Assembly (NCBI RefSeq): GCF_029784165.1
Contig: NC_073694.1
Coordinates: forward strand, 78,765,542 to 78,829,541
Direction: 5' to 3'
DNA length: 64,000 nucleotides
DNA from: Wyeomyia smithii
Lineage: Eukaryota > Arthropoda > Insecta > Diptera > Culicidae
The translations under genes and the position numbers were made by a program. Positions 57,502 through 64,000 of the stretch are shown here, in pieces. Numbering within the stretch: the first letter of the stretch is position 1; every line of letters begins with the position of its first letter. The notes under the pieces are model-generated. The model did no database searches and was not told where the DNA came from. It saw nothing but the letters and a program-made list of their open reading frames with translations.

Positions 57502-57690
57502 CTTTCACTCGCGATACTGGAATTTCTCGACATCGACTTCGGCGACATCTCGAAGTCCGAATCAGACCGATACAAAAAGGATTCTCTTCGTTGAGGTAGA
57601 TTCTGCAGTACCAATCCGGCAGCAGCGGCGGCTGCTGGTGATCCACCTTCCAGCGGTGATCGTGAACCTTGGCCATTTTCAACGTCAAAA
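57502..57690 (-). CDS. dnc: dunce exon: start of UCR1 with PKA site
   Basis: 189 bp. Encodes FDVENGQGSRSPLEGGSP, an alanine run, LVLQNLPQRRESFLYRSDSD and MSPKSMSRNSSIASE. QRRESF is the PKA phosphorylation site that activates long PDE4 isoforms. Acceptor TTTTTTACCATTTCAG, donor GTAGGTAC. Starts one base before a Phe codon and ends with two bases of an Arg codon. Confidence 0.96.
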
Positions 57691-57788
57691 CTGAAATGGT
57701 AAAAAAGAATATTATAGTTAATAGAGATCGTTTGTCTGTTTGTCTGAGGAAAATGATGAAAATATAGTGGACCGAGAAATTTATAATC

Positions 57789-58829
57789 TACACGCAAAAG
57801 TTGAAGTCTTGTACAATCATTGTGTTTCCCGATTCGCACAAATGTTGCACAGAAATCGCACAATAAATGTGTGAAACGCATAACGCAACAGTTGTACTGC
57901 GAATACATTGACATAGAATGAAATCAGAATATGTATCCTACACCGAAACTTTATTTCTCACGTCGAGTGTACTAGTAACTGCTACTTATGGAGCAGTGCC
58001 AGCAGTGAACAACAACTTGTGAACTCACTTGATTTAAATAGCTATAATACTCGATCGATTTATATCGATGTATTTGGTCATTAAAAAGTACCATTGAATG
58101 ATTTGCAAAAAAAACGAAACAAAATTCTGTTCACAACATTTTATAATCAACGCTAGCTTCACCGCAAAACTAGCGAAACCCTCCATTCCACAAAGCTACA
58201 AAAGCGTTGCTGATTTTTTATGGCAACACTTGTAAATTGTGAATAATTATTTTTGTCATTCTGTGCTGTGCTTTTTCTCAAGCGACGAGAGAAATTTCTC
58301 TCTCGCTCGTAGAATTTCCATGTATGTGCGACAAGACTAGACACGTCACATACAATTTTCAGGTTGCTCTTTCGTTTCTTTTTCGGTTCGGATTGCAACG
58401 CGCAAGGCGATATCTCGTTGCTTCACGAAATGAGCGAGACACCCGTGTGTACATACTTGATACCAGTGTTGTTAGTCTCACTCATACTGTCGGTGCGTGC
58501 TTGCTGCTATTCAGAGGAATGCATGAAGAAGAAAAAGTATCTCGAAAGCGTGTGTGCAAAAGACTTGAAAAGCGTAGCATATGTCTCGTCCTCAAGTAGA
58601 AAGGAGGATAATGGTTTTGCTTCTCGCTCGCTTTGCAATGCTGCTTGATACCAGTTGAAACTGTTTAGGTGTAGTAGTTTGGAGCTGTCAAATACATTGG
58701 AGAAACGCTAGAGCATTAATTGCATTATGCCCAACACGCAATCATTGTACTGGTTCCGAATTACATCAACAATTGCGCTAAAAACGCACAATTTTGTACT
58801 GGTTTCGCACCATCCAACTTTTGCGTGTA
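57789..58829. mobile_element. Possible TA-flanked inverted-repeat element upstream of the dunce exon
   Basis: CACGCAAAAGTTG at 57791 and its inverse ending at 58827, each flanked by TA, enclose 1.04 kb. Near both ends ATTGTGCG-like and GTACAATCATTG-like words recur inverted. The middle has no recognised protein. The small open frames at 58159-58648 show no family motif, and one could still be a 5' exon. Confidence 0.5.
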
Positions 58830-59290
58830 TAAAATCTCAAAAACGTGAATAACCCGAGGGTTCTATCTCTGAAAAGATTTGAAGGTACTTAGTATCGCAG
58901 CTTCATACTGTTTTCGGCAGGAAACATTAAAATTTCTCAGGCATGTTGCAATTGATAGAACCAAACCTGGATCGAGAACGAGGTCCAATCAATTGCGATG
59001 ATCAACTTGTTCGAGCGTTCGAGTAGAATGTCATCAAATATAAAAAAAAATTCCCGTTATATTCAACTATCGACTTCTAAGTCGATTGATTTTGGAAAAT
59101 GAAGTTTTTAAGATATATACATTTTTTTTAAATTTTTGCTTGAAAAACAAAAAAAAATTCCACACTGTTGTGAAATACAAATTTGCTATCTAGAACTCTG
59201 TCGAAGATGTCACACAGATCAAATAAACCAAATACCCTATTTACATAAACCGTCATTAAAAATCTCTCTACGTGAAATGTGGATGTCCCT
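58830..59290. other. Upstream dunce region, nothing recognised
   Basis: AT-rich, no gene, terminal repeat or SINE seen. Confidence 0.4.
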
Positions 59291-59647
59291 TTAGCTCCAG
59301 GGGGATTCACTGCCGTCAAATTTCATATATGTTTGCATTATTGCAAATCAACTCTGGTCCATGGAGCTTGTTGGTCCATGACGTTTAATAAATTACCTGT
59401 GTGTCGATGAAACTTCATCACTTTTCTTCAGCCACCTGTACTGCCACAAAATTTCACTGTCTAACGCATGATTCAAAAAAACTTCCACTGTTTCTCGAGT
59501 TTTTTATAAAGAAACGTTCCAATTCTATTGAATTTTGCATCGATCAATTTCATGACTATAATGACAGAAACTAAATCAAACCAACGCAATGTTGCCAAAT
59601 TTGTTGGTTACGCAATTTTTGATAGAGAGATTTCCCCCGGTTAGCCC
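59290..59647. mobile_element. hAT-type MITE, related to 4249-4546
   Basis: About 342 bp from CAGGGGGATTCACTG (59298) to GATTTCCCCCG (59639). Shares AATTTCATATATG and GGTCCATGACGTTT with the copy in the gypsy LTR. Flanks TTTAGCTC and GTTAGCCC agree at 6 of 8 positions, consistent with an old 8-bp duplication. Confidence 0.8.
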
Positions 59648-60007
59648 AAATGTGTTCGTAATGCAGAGCTGGAACACTTTAATGCGAATATGGGTTTTCT
59701 AGATTTACATGAGTTTTGTATTATCAAACAGGTCCAAATGATTTTTTTGCAATAAATAGTGTGTTTTCAACATGGCTTGTATCCGCTTGCAAGAAAGTAA
59801 ATGTTTGTGTTTCTCTCCAAAACGGCACAGAGATCGTGCTGTGAAAAATCATCAACATTTGCATACTGTATGGTAGAGAAAAATGATATACCTGTAACGG
59901 CCATTATTAAAAAATTGCAATTTCATTACATGTGTAAAATATATGACAGTATGTGTATGTTGACTGAAGAAGAATGTTATTGCTTTTTATTGCTCTCCGA
60001 TATGGTA

Positions 60008-60052
60008 GATTGCGGGTTCAAGTCCCGTCTGTATAAGAAAAAAAATTTCTAA
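60008..60052 (+). other. tRNA-like T-arm followed by A-run
   Basis: CGGGTTCAAGTCCCG forms a perfect T stem and loop with a B box, followed by an A-rich run. There is no matching anticodon or D arm upstream in a plausible distance, so it is a SINE or tRNA fragment, not a tRNA gene. Confidence 0.4.
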
Positions 60053-60059
60053 GTCTAAG

Positions 60060-61780
60060 TCACAACTTTTGTCCTAGTTCATTCTTCACACACTTTGCCT
60101 ACTTTACTAAAACTTAAAATGTAAGCTATAAGACAAAAAATGCAATTAGTGCATTCGTATTACAAGAGGCTGCTATTCACTGTTTTGAAGTTCAAAATTT
60201 GTGATGAATAGGCTGACTTTTTATTATTCAAAGTTTTATGATGGGGTGGTGAGCACTTAAATTCTTTTTTGCCTTGATTTATTGGAAAGTTTGCACTGAA
60301 GATTGAAAATAAGGCAAACACTTCCACACACAACATTACTAAGAGAATCATACCACTTTCAGGTTTTCTTCAATGACTGTTATCGTTTCTTTATTGCAGT
60401 TAGAACATTGATTGAATTACTAAGCCCTAACTCGTCTTCCTATTTGTATACTACGCTTCTTTTGCGGATTCTAAAATCTACGCGGATTTTTGAATTTAGA
60501 CGTTTTTCTTTGCACAGACGACAAATTTTATGCGGACTTTTCAGGAAAGTCGTTTTTAAGCGGCTTGCATCTCGATTCGCAGGTGAAATGAACACTACCT
60601 ACAAGTGAAGTGTTTTACACGGATTTTGGAAATTACACGGATTTTGTAATTTACACAGTTTTTTAAGCGCTATGGGGCATAGCCCCTAACCAAGTAGTTC
60701 TAATGAAACAGAAATCACGAGACAAAAACAGTCGGAGAACTAGAACTTCTCTAGGTAATTAATAATGTTGTTGGCTTCTTTTTAACCGAACTGAGGTTAA
60801 CAATTTTATTAATGCAATCTGTAATGTGCGGGTAAAGTAAAAGTTGTATAGGAAATTTGGCGAAGGTGAAAAGCATATCATTTAATGCCGTATTTGCCAA
60901 TGATATGGCCATGGTTCTAAATCCTGTTACATAAAACAAAAATGCTTTATTTGTGAAAACTCTACTCACCAAAAGGACACATGTGAAAGAGAGTAAAAAT
61001 TTCCATTGTGCCAATTGTAGCGGCAACCACATGTCAATTTTTTATCAATACCCTGTCCATTTAGCCATTGTTCTATTTCCCAGTCAAAGCAAGCTTCAAA
61101 ACATATTACTAAGCCTCCAATTGTATCGATTATACAGCATATTGGTAAACATAAAACGACGACGAACAAAAATACAGAAATAAACACAAACAGCATTGCT
61201 ACCGAGAATATATTTTTCAATATTAACTGCCTGGTCCCTATTCCAGGAGGTAAACTTTTTTTCTGCAACATGCAATGTTAGATCTTATGAACGTCATGTT
61301 ACAGGTAATTCCATATTTGAAGCAATTCAAATTTGAATAAACTGTATCAAACTTAAATAATAAATAAAAAATAATTCAATCAAAGTTTTGAACTGTAACG
61401 CTCGCTCATTTAAAGCCAACGAGAATGAGCTTTTTATTTTTAACAGTAAATAATGTGTGTTCTTTGTAACCTAACATTCGATTAAAACATGATCCCAATA
61501 ACGAGGTTCAAAGATATGACAGAATAGACCATCTCACCTTTTCTGACAGTTAGTGGTAACTTTGTTTGCATTTTGGACTTGTGCTTTTTTGGTGGAGCAA
61601 TCGTGTGCGTTGTGAAAATGCTGCTCAAATTATAATTGTTCCTAATGTACTGGCACCTCACGCACAATATTTAAAGGGCATTTTGGTAACAATCTACTAT
61701 AATGGAGAGCAAAACTGCATCGTCCGAAGGTAAACAAAGTTAACAGTAGCTGTCAAATTCAGATGCGTGACGTCACCGTG
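60060..61780. other. Gene-free AT-rich region
   Basis: No recognised coding content. Near 60470-60660 words like ACGCGGATTTT and ACACGGATTTTG recur about five times. Confidence 0.4.
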
Positions 61781-61782
61781 CG

Positions 61783-61985
61783 ATGGTCTATTGGGGTTTC
61801 GACGGGGAAGTTGCGATTGTAGTCCATCGCAGAATCAAATATCGTGCTTTTATCCATCCCAAGACGAATGTTACTGAAACTTTGGGCATTGGAATGAAAA
61901 CTGACATTGGGATTTTTTTTAGTGTCGCAACATATTTAACATTCCACACTGGGCCAGGATTGGAATCTAGCAGAACGAAAATATC
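61783..61985 (+). pseudogene. Jockey-type endonuclease fragment
   Basis: GFDGEVAIVVHRRIKYRAF, then VTETLGIGMKTDIGIFFS and ATYLTFHTG follow the order of the first part of the APE-type endonuclease in Aedes Jockey elements. Too short to function, and opposite in direction to the neighbouring element at 62030. Confidence 0.6.
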
Positions 61986-62029
61986 AGCGCTCGCGCGATT
62001 TCCGATCTTCTACAAAGTTTCTTGGGATA

Positions 62030-64000
62030 GTTTTTTTTTTTAAGGGGGTTGTTAGTTTGTTAGTAGCTTAAGTATTTATGATAAATATTAGTAAATAATG
62101 AGTATGTGTGTCCAATCACAAATGGTGACTTCTCAACACTGTTAGTAATTTGTAATTTTAATTGTTAGGATTTGTTTGCTTTCGCAATTAGGACTTATCA
62201 TTCGTAGGGGTTTAAACTTACTTGTCAGAAAAGAGGAAGTAAAGTTACAACTAACTTATTTGCTAACTTATTGGCTATGAAGAGAGCTTATCGTAACAAT
62301 TGAGGATTGCAACGATTTTTGTCGAAAATTGTTAATAATTTTATTTGACATAGCTTCCAATGGTTCAACACCAGTAAGTCTATGTAATTCGAGTGTACCA
62401 AACCAAGGAGGACGCTTCAAAATCATTTTCAGAATTTTATTCTGAATCCTTTGGAGCGTTTTATTCCTTGTTGAATAGCAACTTGACCAGATCGGTACAG
62501 CATAAAGCATTGCTGGTCTAAAAATTTGTTTGTAAATCAAAAGTTTGTTCTTTAATCAAAGTTTAGAATTCCTGTTAATGAGAGGATATAAACATCTCGT
62601 ATATTTGATGCACTTGGCTTGTATACTCTCAATGTGCTCTTTGAAAATAAGATTTTTATCATAAATTAGTCCCAAGTACTTAACCTTGTCGGACCAACTT
62701 AAAATAACCCCATTCATCTTGACAACGTGATTATTGTTTGGCTTAAGGAAAGAAGCCCTAGGCTTATGCGGAAAAAATATCATTTGAGTTTTAGAAGCAT
62801 TGGGAGAGATTTTCCACTTTTGCAAGTAGGAAGAAAAAATATCTAAACTTTTCTGCAATCGACTGCATATGACACGAAGGCTTTTTCTTTTTACGGAAAT
62901 GCTTGTGTCATAGCAGAACAATGACTTTGTGCATCCTGGAGGCAAATCAGGAAGATCTGAAGTGAATATGTTGTACAGGACTGGACCCAAGACTGAACCT
63001 TGAGGTACACCTGCTCTGACAGGATAGATTATCAGATTTTGAATTCTGATAGACAACCTGCAGAGTTCGATCAGTAAGATAATTTTTTAAAATTTTGATT
63101 AGGAAGATTGGAAAATTCAAAGATTGCCATTTCGCAATCAAACCTTTATGCCAAACACTGTCGAATGCTTTTTCTATGTCTAAAAGAGCAGCTCCAGTGG
63201 AATAACCTTCAGATTTGTTAGCTCGTATCATATTAGTAACTCTGAGCAATTGATGAGTTGTGGAATGCCCATGGCGAAATCCAAACTGTTCATTTGCAAA
63301 AATTGCATTTTTGTTGATGTGTGGCATCATTCTGTTAAGAATAATTCTCACAAACAGTTTACTTATTGAAGAAAGCAAACTGATTGGTCGATAACTTGAA
63401 ACTTCAGCTGGGTTCTTATCCGGTTTTAAAATTGGAGTAATTTTTGCATCTTTCCATGATTTGGGAAAATATGCAATTTTGAAGCAGCAATTGAAAATTT
63501 TCACTAAAAATTCCATTGTGCTCTCAGGGAGATGTTTGATTAGTATATTAAAGATTCCATCGTCACCAGGTGCTTTCATATTTTTGAAATTTTTAATAAT
63601 TGATTTAATCTCATTCAAGTTAGTTTCAATTATTTCTGCAGGTAAAAAATTCTGGGAAGAAATTAAATCAAATTGACGTGTGACTTCATTTTTAATTGGA
63701 TTTACAAAATTCAAATTTGAGTTATGAACACTCTTAAACTGCTGAGCAAGTCTTTGAGCCTTTTGTTCATTGGATACAAGAAAACGTTCACCATCTTTTA
63801 AAACTGGAATAGGCTTTGAAGGTTTCCTAAGAATCTTCGACAGCTTCCAAAAAGGTTTTGAATATGGTTTCAATTTTTCAACTTTAGTCTCAAAATTTTG
63901 ATTTCTCAGAAGAGTAAATCTATGTTTAATCTCTTTCTGTAAATCTTTATAAATAGTTTAAAAAACAGGGTCGCGAGAACGTTGATATTGACGTCTGCGG
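62030..64000 (-). mobile_element. Jockey-clade non-LTR element, 3' portion, runs off the window
   Basis: The 3' end is marked by an 11-base T-run at 62031-62041 (poly(A) on the minus strand) after a short 3' UTR. The 5' part lies beyond 64000. Carries the reverse transcriptase of ORF2 in broken frames. A second degenerate copy lies at 32150-32760. Confidence 0.85.
62268..63957 (-). pseudogene. Jockey-type ORF2 reverse transcriptase, inactive
   Basis: From 63957 down: KPFWKLSKILRKPSKPIPVL, then NNEI-type linker, MKAPGDDGIFNILIKHLP, ITPILKPDKNPAEVSSYRP, QFGFRHGHSTTHQLLRV and ALLDIEKAFDSVWHKGLI. The frame breaks near 63030-63056 and resumes with AGVPQGSVLGPVLYNIF. The catalytic box reads LFCYDTS at 62907-62915, where the family has an ADD core, so the first Asp is a Tyr. 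An in-frame TGA follows at 62556-62558, then the C-terminal KQIFRPAMLYAVPIW to 62268. Three independent defects show that it is dead. Confidence 0.9.

Larger units (their letters stand above)
27577..57690 (-). other. dnc: dunce (PDE4-type cAMP phosphodiesterase) gene span in this window
   Basis: Ten coding exons with matching splice phases encode 609 residues and a stop after one split base. The product hydrolyses cAMP to 5'-AMP. In insects dunce controls cAMP levels in learning, synaptic and reproductive functions. Domain order: UCR1 with a PKA-type RRES site, UCR2, then a metal-dependent HD catalytic domain. All introns have GT-AG ends. The first in-window exon starts inside a codon, so at least one upstream exon exists outside the window or unrecognised in 57691-64000. 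Introns of 16.8, 5.8 and 5.4 kb hold nearly all of the transposons found here. Confidence 0.95.

Noticed and set aside
58159..58648. Basic frames (58159-58398 -, 58324-58599 +, 58364-58648 +) as a dunce 5' exon or separate gene
   Set aside because: No match to any dunce amino-terminus that I know, and no supporting splice site was convincing. Left open but not called.
60008..60052. tRNA gene suggested by a perfect T arm
   Set aside because: No acceptor stem, D arm or anticodon arm fits upstream, and an A-run follows. A SINE or tRNA fragment is more likely.
61783..64000. A twin-priming (5' inversion) origin for the + strand endonuclease fragment beside the minus-strand Jockey element
   Set aside because: The fragment abuts the 3' end of the element. 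A 5' inversion would place it at the other end.

Overview
This window looks like euchromatic DNA of a culicine mosquito, most likely Aedes. It is AT-rich and holds one host gene with very long introns, surrounded and invaded by mosquito-type transposable elements: Ty3/gypsy LTR elements, I-clade and Jockey-clade non-LTR elements, tRNA-derived SINEs, and MITEs of hAT, PIF/Harbinger and TA-target type. The genus is inferred from repeat families recognised by eye and was not checked by a search.

Host gene: the minus strand from 57690 down to 27577 carries ten phase-consistent coding exons of a cAMP-specific phosphodiesterase of the PDE4/dunce family (UCR1, UCR2, HD-type catalytic domain, short C-terminal tail, stop at 27577-27579). 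The exons are 57502-57690, 40594-40695, 34674-34842, 34516-34609, 34143-34453, 33814-34078, 33639-33753, 33423-33585, 33013-33369 and 27577-27642. They give 610 codons (609 residues and the stop) after one leading split base. A 45-nt frame-preserving candidate cassette exon lies at 57191-57235. The amino-terminal isoform exons are not in the window or were not recognised. About 4.8 kb downstream of the stop (22761-27576) has no gene or transposon that I recognise and may be a long 3' UTR.

Layout. 1-1310: a decayed non-LTR reverse transcriptase. 1400-3315 and 22132-22760: two halves of a mosquito dispersed repeat split by a gypsy element. 3316-22131: a Ty3/gypsy element (element 1, + strand, 1.9-kb LTRs, ATTC target duplication). 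Its 5' LTR holds a hAT-type MITE, and its 3' LTR is split by a second, younger Ty3/gypsy element (element 2, - strand, 14114-20763, GTTAG duplication, LTRs differing by one base). 27643-33012: last long dunce intron, with SINEs, a PIF-type MITE, a 1.6-kb palindrome built of tandem units, and a Jockey remnant. 33013-34842: catalytic and UCR2 exons. 34843-40593: intron with a hAT-like element and a perfect 75-bp hairpin. 40696-57501: a 16.8-kb intron, most of it one composite insertion (44376-56956) with hAT-like ends and an 8-bp duplication. Inside that composite are two 343-bp MITE copies, a TA-flanked element interrupted by a full-length I-clade retrotransposon (itself hit by a SINE), another TA-flanked element, and a 2.5-kb foldback element carrying a broken transposase-like reading frame. 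57691-64000: upstream dunce sequence with further MITEs and Jockey elements, one running off the window edge.

No CRISPR, operon or bacterial feature is present. The retroelement proteins belong to the elements. Only the phosphodiesterase is a host protein.
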